NCBI GenBank assembly: GCA_031285115.1 | Contig: JAITWU010000085.1 | Coordinates: 1 to 12,181, forward strand | Direction: 5' to 3' | Length of the DNA stretch: 12,181 nt | DNA from: Azonexus sp. | Lineage (GTDB): Bacteria > Pseudomonadota > Gammaproteobacteria > Burkholderiales > Rhodocyclaceae | Translations under genes and position numbers: made by a program | Shown here: one piece after another, positions 1 to 8,801 of the stretch | Numbering within the stretch: the first letter of the stretch is position 1 | Layout: every line of letters begins with the position of its first letter | Notes under the pieces: generated by a model | What the model was told of the DNA's origin: nothing | Databases searched by the model: none | What the model saw: the letters and a program-made list of their open reading frames with translations, nothing else

Positions 1-820
1 GGTAATCGTGGGCATCCTCTTTGCTGCGCATCATCCGCGTTTCGCCCGTATCCGGGTCGAACAGCACGGTCGCCTGCCGGATGGCGCGTCCTTCCTCGAT
101 TTCGTTGATCTGCCATTGCACTTCGTAATCAATCGCTTCCTTCAAAAAGCGGAAGGAATTGAGATTCTTGATTTCGCGCCGCGTGCCAAAGGGCGTGCCG
201 GGCTTGTGCACCGAGACATTGGCGTCGCAGCGAAACGAGCCTTCCTGCATATTGCCGTCGCAAATGCCAATCCAGCGCACCAGCCCATGCAGGGCGCGGG
301 CGTAGGCGACGGCTTCATCGGCGGAGCGCATGTCCGGCTCGGTGACGATTTCAAGCAACGGCGTTCCGGCGCGATTGAGGTCGATGCCCGATTTGCCGTG
401 AAAATCCTCATGCAGCGATTTACCGGCGTCTTCTTCGAGGTGGGCGCGGGTCAGATTGATGGTTTTTTCGTAAGCCTTGTCACCACTGCCCACCTGCACG
501 GTCAAGCTGCCGCCCTGGACGACCGGCAGCTCAAACTGGCTGATCTGATAGCCCTTGGGCAGATCGGGGTAAAAATAATTCTTGCGCGCGAACACCGACT
601 TTTCGGCAACCTTCGCGCCAATCGCCAGCCCGAAGCGAATGGCGCAATCGACCGCCTTCCGGTTCAACACCGGCAACACCCCCGGCAAAGCCAGATCGAC
701 GACGCACGCCTGGGTATTGGCTTCAGCCCCGAAAGCGGTCGCCGCGCCGGAAAAAATTTTCGACACCGTCGCCAGTTGCGCGTGCGTCTCGATGCCAATC
801 ACGATTTCCCACTGTGTCAT
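1..820 (-). CDS. gatB: Aspartyl/glutamyl-tRNA amidotransferase subunit B, N-terminal 273 codons (runs off the left edge)
   Basis: GatB binds misacylated tRNA and holds the kinase-like site where the Glu or Asp side chain is phosphorylated before amidation. It works in the cytoplasmic GatCAB complex with ammonia supplied by GatA. Reading the minus strand from the ATG at 820-818 gives [16 protein letters not shown], the usual GatB N-terminus. Family blocks follow in order: [17 protein letters not shown] (about 79-95), HLEEDAGKS (127-135), [17 protein letters not shown] (147-163), [14 protein letters not shown] (191-204) and [15 protein letters not shown] (212-226). The frame stays open to the edge at residue 273 (SKEDAHDY). 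Family members are about 475-485 residues, so roughly the C-terminal 200, including the tRNA-binding helical and YqeY-like tail, lie outside the window. The gene starts 4 bases after the gatA stop, with only a weak Shine-Dalgarno sequence, which fits translational coupling. I see no frameshift in the visible part. Confidence 0.97.
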   Translation of the reverse strand, partial: MTQWEIVIGIETHAQLATVSKIFSGAATAFGAEANTQACVVDLALPGVLPVLNRKAVDCAIRFGLAIGAKVAEKSVFARKNYFYPDLPKGYQISQFELPVVQGGSLTVQVGSGDKAYEKTINLTRAHLEEDAGKSLHEDFHGKSGIDLNRAGTPLLEIVTEPDMRSADEAVAYARALHGLVRWIGICDGNMQEGSFRCDANVSVHKPGTPFGTRREIKNLNSFRFLKEAIDYEVQWQINEIEEGRAIRQATVLFDPDTGETRMMRSKEDAHDY

Positions 821-824
821 GGTT

Positions 825-2291
825 TCATCCGTTCAAATCAATGTCAGCCGGGCGCTGCTCATGCCAGCCCGTCGCCGCCTGATAGCGGTGCGCGGCATTG
901 AGCAGTCGGGCTTCGGCAAAATAGTTGCCGATCAGTTGCAAACCCACCGGCAGACCATCAGCAAAACCGCAGGGAATCGACATGCCGGGCAGACCGGCGA
1001 GGTTCACGGCGATGGTGTAGATGTCGGAGAGGTACATTTTGACCAGATCCGTCGTCCGTTCGCCGAGTTTGAAGGCCGTTGTCGGCGAGGTCGGGCCGAT
1101 GATGATGTCGCAGGCTTTGAAGGCGCTGGCGAAATCTTCGGCAATCAGGCGGCGGATGCGCTGGGCTTGCAGGTAGTAGGCGTCGTAGTAGCCGTGGCTC
1201 AAAACGTAAGCGCCGATCAGGATGCGCCGTTTGACTTCAGCGCCAAAGCCCTGGGCGCGGGTTTTCATGTAGAGGTCGTCGAGGCTGTCGTAATCCGGGG
1301 CGCGGTAGCCGTAGCGGATGCCGTCGAAGCGCGAGAGATTGGCGCTGGCTTCCGCCGGGGCGATGACGTAGTAGGCCGGGACGGAAAGATGGGAATTGGG
1401 CAGCGAAATATCGACGAGGGTCGCGCCGAGTTTGCGGTATTGGTCGATGGCGGTTTGCACGGCGGCCATTACTGCCGGGTCGCAGCCGTCGTTGAAAAAC
1501 TCTTTGGGCAGGCCGATGCGCAGGCCAGCGAGCGGTTTTTCCAGATCGCGGGCGTAGTCCTCGACCGGGCGGTCGAGCGAGGTCGAGTCGCGCTCGTCAA
1601 AGCCGCACATGGCGTTGAGGAGGAGGGCGCAATCTTCGGCTGAAGCGGCCATCGGGCCGCCCTGATCGAGCGAGGAGGCGAAGGCGATCATGCCGTAGCG
1701 CGAAACGACGCCGTAAGTGGGTTTCAAGCCGGTCAGGTTGCAGAAGGCGGCGGGCTGGCGGATCGAGCCGCCGGTGTCGGTGCCGGTCGCCGCCGGGGCA
1801 AGGCGAGCGGCGATGGCGGAGGCCGAACCGCCGGAGGAGCCGCCGGGGACGCGCTGCCGGTCCCACGGGTTTTTGACCGGGCCGAAGAAAGAGGTTTCGT
1901 TGGACGAACCCATGGCGAATTCGTCCATATTGGTTTTACCGAGCGAAACCATGCCTGCGCCATCGTGCAGTCGGGCAATCACCGTCGCGTCGTAGGGCGA
2001 GACGAAATCGGCGAGCATTTTCGAGCCGCAGGTCGTGCGCCAGCCGGTGGTGCAAAAAATATCCTTCTGGGCAATCGGGATGCCGGTCAGCGGCCCGCCC
2101 TGACCTGCCGCCAGCCGCGCATCGGCGGCGCGGGCCTGAGTGAGCGAACGCTCGCGGTCGACGCTGATGAAGGCGTTGATTTCCGGGTTGAGCCGCTCGA
2201 TGCGATCAAGAAACAGGGTCGTCAGTTCGACGCTGGAAATTTCTTTGGCCGCGAGCGCCGCGCCAAGTTGTTTGAGGCTTTTGTTGATCAT
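825..2291 (-). CDS. gatA: Aspartyl/glutamyl-tRNA amidotransferase subunit A (amidase subunit)
   Basis: GatA hydrolyses glutamine and channels ammonia to GatB for converting Glu-tRNA(Gln) to Gln-tRNA(Gln) and/or Asp-tRNA(Asn) to Asn-tRNA(Asn). The 488-residue protein has the amidase-signature fold. The Ser-cisSer-Lys triad can be placed by motif: Lys76 in IAQKD, cis-Ser152 in [10 protein letters not shown], and nucleophile Ser176 in [13 protein letters not shown]. Length and N-terminus ([13 protein letters not shown]) are normal for the family. The ATG at 2291-2289 overlaps the gatC stop in an ATGA, which supports this start and coupled translation; the Shine-Dalgarno is weak. The stop lies 4 bases before gatB. 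Order on the minus strand is gatC-gatA-gatB, the standard bacterial operon. Whether the physiological product here is Gln-tRNA, Asn-tRNA or both cannot be decided from this window. Confidence 0.98.
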   Translation of the reverse strand: MINKSLKQLGAALAAKEISSVELTTLFLDRIERLNPEINAFISVDRERSLTQARAADARLAAGQGGPLTGIPIAQKDIFCTTGWRTTCGSKMLADFVSPYDATVIARLHDGAGMVSLGKTNMDEFAMGSSNETSFFGPVKNPWDRQRVPGGSSGGSASAIAARLAPAATGTDTGGSIRQPAAFCNLTGLKPTYGVVSRYGMIAFASSLDQGGPMAASAEDCALLLNAMCGFDERDSTSLDRPVEDYARDLEKPLAGLRIGLPKEFFNDGCDPAVMAAVQTAIDQYRKLGATLVDISLPNSHLSVPAYYVIAPAEASANLSRFDGIRYGYRAPDYDSLDDLYMKTRAQGFGAEVKRRILIGAYVLSHGYYDAYYLQAQRIRRLIAEDFASAFKACDIIIGPTSPTTAFKLGERTTDLVKMYLSDIYTIAVNLAGLPGMSIPCGFADGLPVGLQLIGNYFAEARLLNAAHRYQAATGWHEQRPADIDLNG

Positions 2292-2575
2292 TCGATTACT
2301 TTCGGCACCAGATAAAGACCGCCTTCCGTTTCCGGCGCGATGGCCTGACAGGCGGCGCGGCAGTCGGCTTCGGTCACCGTATCGTCGCGCAGGCGCTGGC
2401 TCAGTTCCTGGGCGTGGGCCATCGGCTCGACGCCACGGGTGTCGACGGCCTGCATCTGTTCGATCAACTGAAAAATGCCGTTGAGGTGGTCACGGGTCGT
2501 TCCGGCTTCGCTTTCGCTGATCTCGATGCGGGCGAGATGGGCGATGCGCTGGACTTGTTCAAGGGTGAGCGACAT
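2288..2575 (-). CDS. gatC: Aspartyl/glutamyl-tRNA amidotransferase subunit C
   Basis: GatC is the small belt-like subunit that wraps around GatA and stabilises its contact with GatB. The 95-residue product begins [20 protein letters not shown] and ends [15 protein letters not shown]. Both are typical of the family, including the C-terminal block that follows a negatively charged stretch ([13 protein letters not shown], about 61-73). The frame extends 13 codons further upstream to 2614. I chose the ATG at 2575-2573 because it gives the usual length and N-terminal motif, and because the extra residues are not family-like and would run into the mreB promoter region. No convincing Shine-Dalgarno precedes the start. 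It is the first gene of gatCAB and overlaps gatA by ATGA. Confidence 0.95.
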   Translation of the reverse strand: MSLTLEQVQRIAHLARIEISESEAGTTRDHLNGIFQLIEQMQAVDTRGVEPMAHAQELSQRLRDDTVTEADCRAACQAIAPETEGGLYLVPKVIE

Positions 2576-2583
2576 GGGCTTGA

Positions 2584-3744
<1,161 letters not shown>

Positions 3745-3779
3745 GCGGTTTTTTAATCGCCGCCTGCTGAGTTGACGCG

Positions 3780-4715
3780 ATGGCCGGAATCGACGACCAC
3801 GCACCGCCCCCTTTCTTCAAACGCGGGCCAGCGCCGCTCGCCCTGCTGACCTTCTATCTCGCCGTTTCGCTGGCGCTGTTCGTCGTCGACCTGCGCATGA
3901 AGAGCCTCGACCTCATGCGCCAGAGCGTCGCGCTGGTCGTCGACCCGGTGCAGCGGGCGGCGCAGACGCCGGGCAGTCTGGTCGATCACGGTCTGGCTTA
4001 TGCGCAGGGCTTGCAGGCGATGCGCGAAGAAAATACGCAGCTGAAACAGGCGCAATTGCTGACGGCCCCCAATCTCCAGCGCCTCGAACATCTGGAAGCC
4101 GAAAACGAGCGCCTGCGGCGGCTGCTCGCCGTCAAGGAGCGGGAAAAAGCTCGCGGGCAGGTGGCGCAGATCATGTACACGTCGCGTGACCCGTTTTCGC
4201 GCCGCATCGTCATCGACAAGGGCCAGCAGGCGGGCATCGTCGCCGGTCAGCCAGCCATCGACGAAGCGGGCGTCGTCGGCCAGGTGACGCGGGTTTTCCC
4301 CTTTTCGGCGGAAATCACGCTGATTACCGACAAGGATCAGGCGGTGCCGGTGCAGGTTGCCCGCAGCGGCCAGCGGTCGGTGGTGTTCGGCCTCGGCAAT
4401 GGTCAGCTCGAATTGCGTTACATCCCGGCCAATGCCGATGTTCAGGTTGGCGATCTTTTGGTCACATCGGGCCTCGACGGTATTTTTCTGCCCGGTTTTC
4501 CCGTCGCCAGAGTGAGCAAGGTCGAGCGTGACAATGCTTTTGCTTTTGCCCGCATCACCGCCGCGCCGCTGGCCGGGGTTGAAAATTTCGCCGAGGTGAT
4601 GATCCTCGCCCCGCGCCAGCCGCTGCCCCCGCCGCCGCCGGAAACCGCCGCGCCGCGCGACCATGCCGACAACGCAGGCCACGCCGCGCGCGGCAAACGA
4701 TCACGGGGACGCTGA
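3780..4715 (+). CDS. mreC: Rod shape-determining protein MreC
   Basis: MreC is a bitopic inner-membrane protein whose periplasmic part binds and activates PBP2. The 311 residues show a short cytoplasmic N-terminus, a membrane helix at about 18-37 (LALLTFYLAVSLALFVV), a coiled-coil segment at about 73-120 (MREENTQLKQ, LEHLEAENERLRRLL), and the two-lobed beta domain at about 125-277. The domain contains typical MreC stretches such as SRDPFSRRIVIDKG and GQPAIDEAGVVGQV. The tail from about 280 is a poly-proline run followed by a basic end (GKRSRGR), which varies between species and is probably disordered. The start lacks a strong Shine-Dalgarno (GAG at about -10), so it may depend on ribosomes arriving from mreB 35 bases upstream. 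The TGA shares its last base with the mreD ATG. Confidence 0.97.
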   Translation: MAGIDDHAPPPFFKRGPAPLALLTFYLAVSLALFVVDLRMKSLDLMRQSVALVVDPVQRAAQTPGSLVDHGLAYAQGLQAMREENTQLKQAQLLTAPNLQRLEHLEAENERLRRLLAVKEREKARGQVAQIMYTSRDPFSRRIVIDKGQQAGIVAGQPAIDEAGVVGQVTRVFPFSAEITLITDKDQAVPVQVARSGQRSVVFGLGNGQLELRYIPANADVQVGDLLVTSGLDGIFLPGFPVARVSKVERDNAFAFARITAAPLAGVENFAEVMILAPRQPLPPPPPETAAPRDHADNAGHAARGKRSRGR

Positions 4716-5236
4716 TGCAACCAACTTTTACCTCATCGCGCATCCTGCTCCCGGTTCGTCCGTGGTTCGTCGCCCTGACGCTCGTTTTGGCGCTGCTCGC
4801 CAATCTGTTGCCGACCGCCAACTGGCCGGGCTTTCCTGACTGGGTGGCGCTGGTGCTCTGTTTCTGGAGCATCCGCGAACAGCGCCGGGTCGGCATGGGC
4901 TGGGCCTTTATTTTGGGACTGGCGATGGATGTCGCCGATGGCGCGGCGCTCGGTCAGCATTGTTTTGCTTATGTGCTGCTGGCTTACGCGGCGGCTGCGC
5001 AGTCGCGGCGCATTTTGTGGTTTCCGGTGGCGCAGCAGGCGTTGCAGGCGCTGCCCTTGCTTCTTGGCGCGCAACTCGTGCAACTCGTCATGCGCCTCGT
5101 CGCCGGGGCTGATTTTCCCGGCTGGGGCTATCTGGCTGGCCCTTTCGTCGCCGCCCTGCTGTGGACTCCCGGCACCTTTCTCCTGCTCCTGCCGCAGTAT
5201 CAGCCGGTGCACCGCGATGAGAACCGTCCGCTATGA
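4715..5236 (+). CDS. mreD: Rod shape-determining protein MreD
   Basis: MreD is a small polytopic inner-membrane partner of MreC and PBP2. The 173-residue product is almost wholly hydrophobic. I count about five to six membrane segments: roughly 18-33, 41-53, 60-75, 81-97, 108-130 and 138-160. The conserved MreD loop and helix around MGWAFILGLAMDVADG (61-76) followed by LGQHCFAY is present. Its length is close to the Gram-negative norm of about 160-175. It starts on the last base of the mreC stop (TGATG) and its own stop overlaps the mrdA start (ATGA), so translation of mreC, mreD and mrdA looks coupled. A GGGGA stretch just upstream may serve as a ribosome binding site. Confidence 0.95.
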   Translation: MQPTFTSSRILLPVRPWFVALTLVLALLANLLPTANWPGFPDWVALVLCFWSIREQRRVGMGWAFILGLAMDVADGAALGQHCFAYVLLAYAAAAQSRRILWFPVAQQALQALPLLLGAQLVQLVMRLVAGADFPGWGYLAGPFVAALLWTPGTFLLLLPQYQPVHRDENRPL

Positions 5237-7209
5237 GCCGCCGCTCGCCGCCGATGGGCGATTTTTATCACCACGAGCCGGATACCGGCAGCTTCAGAAA
5301 GCGCCTGTTGATCGCCAGCGCGGTCATTCTGCTGGCTTTTTTGCTGCTCTTCGCCCGCTTTTTCTACTTGCAGGTGATGCAGCACGACTATTACCAGACG
5401 CGGGCCGAAAGCAACCGCATTTCGCTCGTGCCCATCGTCCCCAATCGCGGCAATATCGTCGATCGCAACGGCGTCATCCTGGCCCGTAATTACTCGGCCT
5501 TTACGCTCGAAATCACGCCGTCGAAAACCGCTGGCCTCGAAGAAACCATCGACGGCCTTGCGGAAATCGTCGAAATCGAGCAAAAAGATCGCCGCCGCTT
5601 CAAGCGTCTTTTGGAAGAATCGAAGACCTTCGAGTCGATTCCCATCCGCACCCGGCTCTCCGATGAGGAAGTCGCCCGCTTTGCCGCCAATCGCTACCGC
5701 TTCCCCGGCGTCGAGGTCAAGGCCCGGCTCTTTCGCCAGTACCCGGAAGGCGAGCTGGCCGCTCACGCCATCGGCTACATTGGCCGCATCAGCGCCAGCG
5801 ACCGGGAAGCGATCCGGGAGGCGGGCGACAAAGCGCACCAGGATTACGAAGCCAATTACAAAGGCACCGACCATATCGGCAAAATCGGGCTGGAAGCGCA
5901 TTACGAGTACGAACTGCACGGCCTGACCGGCTACGAGCAGGTCGAGGTCGATGTCGGCGGCCGCGCCGTGCGCGTTCTCGCGCAGACGCCGCCGGTTTCC
6001 GGCAACAATCTGACCCTGACGCTCGACAGCCGCTTGCAGAAAGTCGCCGAACAGGCTTTCGGCGGTCGCCGTGGTTCGCTGACGGCGATCGACCCGGCCA
6101 CCGGCGCGATTCTGGCGCTGGTTTCGTCACCGGCTTTCGATCCCAATCTTTTTGTCGATGGCATTCGCTTCGACGACTGGGACGATCTCAACAACAATCC
6201 CGACAAGCCGATGTTGAACCGCGCCATCAACAGCACCTATCCGCCCGGCTCGACTTTCAAGCCGCTGATGGCGCTGGCCGCGCTGACCAGCGGCAAACGC
6301 ACGCCGGGGCAGGTGCTGGCCGATCCCGGCTATTTCAATTTCGGCGACCGCCGTTTCATGGACGACAAAGCCGGTGGTCACGGCATGGTCGATCTGTTCA
6401 AATCCATCGTCGTCTCCTGCAACACCTATTACTACATACTCGCCAACGACATGGGCATCGACGCCATCGCCCGCTTCATGAGCGGCCTTGGTCTGGGCGA
6501 CAAAACCGGCATCGACATTCCCGGCGAAGCGACCGGCGTTCTGCCTTCGCCGGAATGGAAGCAGCAGCGGTTCAAAAAGAAGGAACAGCAAAAATGGTAC
6601 GCCGGAGAGACCATTTCGGTCGGCATCGGCCAGGGTTACAACGCCTATTCGACGCTGCACATGGCCCATGCGCTGGCTAATATCATCAATTACGGCAAGG
6701 TCTTCCGCCCGCATCTGGTGAGCACCATCGACAATCCGCACAATGGCGAGAAGCGCACCATCGAAACCGAGCCGGTGCGGGAAATCGCCCTCAAGACCGA
6801 ACAGGTCGACCTCATCAAGCGGGCGATGGCGGGCGTCGTCAAGGAAGGCACCGGAGCGCGCGCCTTTGCCGGAGCGGCGTATGAAGCGGGCGGCAAAACC
6901 GGCACGGCGCAGGTTTTCAGCGTCAAGAGCGGCAACAAGTACGTCGCCGGGCAAGTCCGCGAGCGGCTGCGCGATCACTCCTGGTTCATCGCTTTCGCGC
7001 CCGTGGACAAACCGCGCATCGTCGTCGCCGTGATGGTCGAAAACGGCGGCTTCGGGGCGCAGTCGGCAGCGCCCATCGTCCGTCAGGTGTTCGACTACTA
7101 CCTGACCGGCAAGCAGCCCGGCGGCCCGGCGCCGGAGACGGACGCGCCGGAAGACGCCAACGACGGCCCGCTCCTTGAGGAACAGGCCGCCACGGAGCCG
7201 CCGCCATGA
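5233..7209 (+). CDS. mrdA: Penicillin-binding protein 2, elongasome transpeptidase
   Basis: PBP2 is the class B DD-transpeptidase that cross-links peptidoglycan made by RodA. The 658 residues contain an N-terminal membrane anchor (about 25-46), a pedestal domain beginning near PNRGNIVDRNG (70-80), and a transpeptidase domain from about 255 to 625. Catalytic motifs are intact: STFK with nucleophile Ser340, SCN (395-397) and KTGT (555-558). The end (about 625-658) is rich in Pro, Glu and Asp and is slightly longer than in E. coli PBP2. The ATG at 5233 overlaps the mreD stop as ATGA. A second Met at residue 8 is possible but lacks this overlap. In many relatives rodA follows directly; here a 307-base gap and a transporter intervene. 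The mrdA stop itself overlaps another ATG (7206-7208) that opens a 104-codon frame. Confidence 0.98.
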   Translation: MSRRSPPMGDFYHHEPDTGSFRKRLLIASAVILLAFLLLFARFFYLQVMQHDYYQTRAESNRISLVPIVPNRGNIVDRNGVILARNYSAFTLEITPSKTAGLEETIDGLAEIVEIEQKDRRRFKRLLEESKTFESIPIRTRLSDEEVARFAANRYRFPGVEVKARLFRQYPEGELAAHAIGYIGRISASDREAIREAGDKAHQDYEANYKGTDHIGKIGLEAHYEYELHGLTGYEQVEVDVGGRAVRVLAQTPPVSGNNLTLTLDSRLQKVAEQAFGGRRGSLTAIDPATGAILALVSSPAFDPNLFVDGIRFDDWDDLNNNPDKPMLNRAINSTYPPGSTFKPLMALAALTSGKRTPGQVLADPGYFNFGDRRFMDDKAGGHGMVDLFKSIVVSCNTYYYILANDMGIDAIARFMSGLGLGDKTGIDIPGEATGVLPSPEWKQQRFKKKEQQKWYAGETISVGIGQGYNAYSTLHMAHALANIINYGKVFRPHLVSTIDNPHNGEKRTIETEPVREIALKTEQVDLIKRAMAGVVKEGTGARAFAGAAYEAGGKTGTAQVFSVKSGNKYVAGQVRERLRDHSWFIAFAPVDKPRIVVAVMVENGGFGAQSAAPIVRQVFDYYLTGKQPGGPAPETDAPEDANDGPLLEEQAATEPPP

Positions 7210-7334
7210 TCGCCGCCAATGGATTTTCAGCAAACGGCAACCGTCATTTTCAGGCTTGCCCTCGCGGCCCCCGGCGACAAATCAATCATTCCAGTTGCAT
7301 GGAAAAGGATCGGTTTTCGCCGGGCAGATCCATT

Positions 7335-7377
7335 CCCCCCTCTCCCCTTGCGGGAGAGGGGCCGGGGGAGAGGGGGG
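7335..7377 (+). repeat. Palindromic C-rich/G-rich intergenic repeat with alternative hairpins
   Basis: CCCCTCTCCC (7337-7346) pairs perfectly with GGGAGAGGGG (7352-7361) around a five-base loop. The longer arm 7335-7347 also pairs perfectly over 13 bases with 7365-7377, so the two hairpins exclude each other. The right half has four G-runs (7352-7354, 7358-7361, 7364-7368, 7372-7377) separated by AGA, CC and AGA, a canonical G-quadruplex pattern. This type of CCCTCTCCC/GGGAGAGGG element is common between genes in many proteobacteria and behaves like a dispersed REP-type repeat. That is from general knowledge; copy number here is unknown. No T-run follows, so it is not a standard terminator. 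Confidence 0.7.
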
Positions 7378-7422
7378 CGGCGCTTGAGCGGCTTGCATAT
7401 GCGTCGCGCCAGACTTGGCCCA

Positions 7423-7447
7423 CCCTCTCCCATCAAGGGCGAGAGGG
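7423..7447 (+). repeat. Second, related hairpin of the same repeat family
   Basis: CCCTCTCCC (7423-7431) faces GGCGAGAGGG (7438-7447). Seven outer pairs (7423-7429 with 7441-7447) and two inner pairs (7430-7431 with 7438-7439) form around a bulged C at 7440, with a six-base loop. It lies 45 bases after the first element and shares the CCCTCTCCC core. Together, 7335-7447 may be one two-hairpin unit. The remaining parts of the 307-base gap (7210-7334 and 7448-7506) show no recognisable gene, RNA or good promoter. Confidence 0.6.
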
Positions 7448-7506
7448 AAAACCGCGCGCATTTCTGAACGTATTGAATTGGCAATGGAATAAGGCGTTTT
7501 GCGCCT

Positions 7507-7510
7507 GGAG
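7507..7510 (+). promoter_or_regulatory. Ribosome binding site deciding the transporter start
   Basis: GGAG lies six bases before the ATG at 7517. The frame also permits a TTG at 7499, but that would put the GGAG inside the coding region. The ATG is therefore preferred. Confidence 0.75.
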
Positions 7511-7516
7511 ACCGCG

Positions 7517-8791
7517 ATGACCGACCACGCCAACGCCAATTCCCGAGGGCGCGTCCTGTTCGCCAGCCTGATCGGCACCACGATCGAGTTTTTTGATTTC
7601 TATATTTACGCCACCGCTGCGGTGCTGGTCTTTCCGCAATTGTTTTTTCCCGCGAGCGACCCGGTATCGGCGCAATTGCAGTCGTTTGCCACCTTTGCCC
7701 TGGCTTTCTTCGCCCGCCCGATCGGCTCGGCCATTTTCGGCCACTTCGGCGACCGCGTCGGGCGCAAGGCGACCCTCGTTGCGGCGCTGATGACGATGGG
7801 GGTGTCGACGGTCGTCATCGGCCTCCTGCCGACCTGGCATTCGATTGGCGTCGCCGCGCCGGTCTTGCTGATGCTCTGCCGCATCGGCCAGGGCCTTGGC
7901 CTCGGCGGCGAGTGGGGCGGGGCGGTGTTGCTGGCGACGGAAAATGCGCCGCCGGGCAAACGCGCCTGGTACGGCATGTTTCCGCAACTCGGCGCGCCAA
8001 TCGGGTTTTTCTGTTCCGCCGGTATTTTTCTCGCCCTGAGCGCGTTCCTCGATGAGGCGGATTTTCTCGACTGGGGCTGGCGCGTGCCGTTTCTGTCGAG
8101 CGCCCTGCTCGTCGCCCTCGGCCTTTATGTGCGGTTGAAATTGCAGGAGACGCCGGCCTTCCTGCGGGCGCTGGCGCAAAACCAGCGCGTCCGGGTGCCG
8201 GTTGGCGCGGTCGTCACGCGCTATCCGGCGGTTTTGCTGATCGGCACCTTTGGTTCCCTCGCCACCTTCGTGCTGTTTTATCTGATGACCGTGTTTTCCC
8301 TGAGCTGGGGCACGCGCGTCCTGGGTTATACGCGCGACCAGTTCCTCATTCTGCAAATGACGGCGATGCTCGCTTTTGCCATCGGCATTCCTCTGGCGGC
8401 GGCGCTGGCTGATCGTTATGGTCGCCGCGCCATGCTGATCGCGGCAACGCTGGCTATCTTCGTTTTCGGCCTCTTGTTCGCGCCGCTGTTCGTCGGCGGG
8501 CAGCCGCTTCTCGTCTTTCTCTTTCTCGCCCTCGGCCTGTTTCTCATGGGCCTCACCTACGGCCCGCTCGGCACGGCGCTGGCCGAACTGTTTCCGACGC
8601 CGGTGCGGTATACGGGAACCTCGCTCACCTTCAATCTCGGCGGCATTCTCGGCGCTTCGCTCGCCCCCTATCTGGCGACCACGCTCGCCGACCGGCACGG
8701 CATCGCCTCGGTCGGCGCTTATCTGTGTCTGGCCGCGCTGCTCACCCTGGTCGCCTTGCTGGCGATCAGGCCGCGCTTCCTGCACGACTAA
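7517..8791 (+). CDS. MFS transporter of the metabolite:H+ symporter (MHS) type, substrate unknown
   Basis: This is a 424-residue, twelve-helix inner-membrane carrier. The opening GTTIEFFDFYIYATAA (20-35) is the MHS-type first helix. MFS motif A, GHFGDRVGRK (75-84), sits in loop 2-3, with a second copy, LADRYGRR (297-304), in loop 8-9. GQGLGLGGEWGGAVLLATE (125-142) is also typical of the family, whose members carry substrates such as citrate, alpha-ketoglutarate, shikimate, proline/betaine or dicarboxylates with protons. The residues visible to me do not fix the substrate. The gene has a good ribosome binding site and its stop is 10 bases before rodA, so the two are probably co-transcribed. 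A transporter between mrdA and rodA is unusual for this cluster; a wall-related role is possible but unsupported. Base composition resembles its neighbours, so I see no sign of recent transfer. Confidence 0.93.
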   Translation: MTDHANANSRGRVLFASLIGTTIEFFDFYIYATAAVLVFPQLFFPASDPVSAQLQSFATFALAFFARPIGSAIFGHFGDRVGRKATLVAALMTMGVSTVVIGLLPTWHSIGVAAPVLLMLCRIGQGLGLGGEWGGAVLLATENAPPGKRAWYGMFPQLGAPIGFFCSAGIFLALSAFLDEADFLDWGWRVPFLSSALLVALGLYVRLKLQETPAFLRALAQNQRVRVPVGAVVTRYPAVLLIGTFGSLATFVLFYLMTVFSLSWGTRVLGYTRDQFLILQMTAMLAFAIGIPLAAALADRYGRRAMLIAATLAIFVFGLLFAPLFVGGQPLLVFLFLALGLFLMGLTYGPLGTALAELFPTPVRYTGTSLTFNLGGILGASLAPYLATTLADRHGIASVGAYLCLAALLTLVALLAIRPRFLHD

Positions 8792-8801
8792 AGCGGCGGC
8801 C

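Larger units (their letters stand above)
7206..7520 (+). other. Open frame of 104 codons bridging mrdA and the transporter; possible coupling ORF, not a recognised gene
   Basis: The frame begins at an ATG overlapping the mrdA stop (ATGA, 7206-7209) and ends at a TGA overlapping the transporter start (ATGA, 7517-7520). It therefore fills the gap exactly. The product resembles no family I know. Its middle is the translation of the GC-rich repeat (PPSPLAGEGPGERG) and of the second hairpin. Arg codons such as AGA, AGG and CGA, and AAT for Asn, are more frequent than in the neighbouring genes, which argues against a selected protein. If translated, it would more likely carry ribosomes across the gap than make a useful protein. 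The exact fit could also be chance, because one of three frames being open over 300 GC-rich bases is common. Confidence 0.25.

Noticed and set aside
8..901. A 297-codon plus-strand frame opposite gatB
   Set aside because: gatB on the minus strand shows unbroken family motifs; the plus-strand translation resembles no family.
7335..7447. CRISPR array or IS element in the gap
   Set aside because: There are only two imperfect hairpins, no regular repeat-spacer pattern, no transposase and no clear terminal inverted repeats with target duplication.
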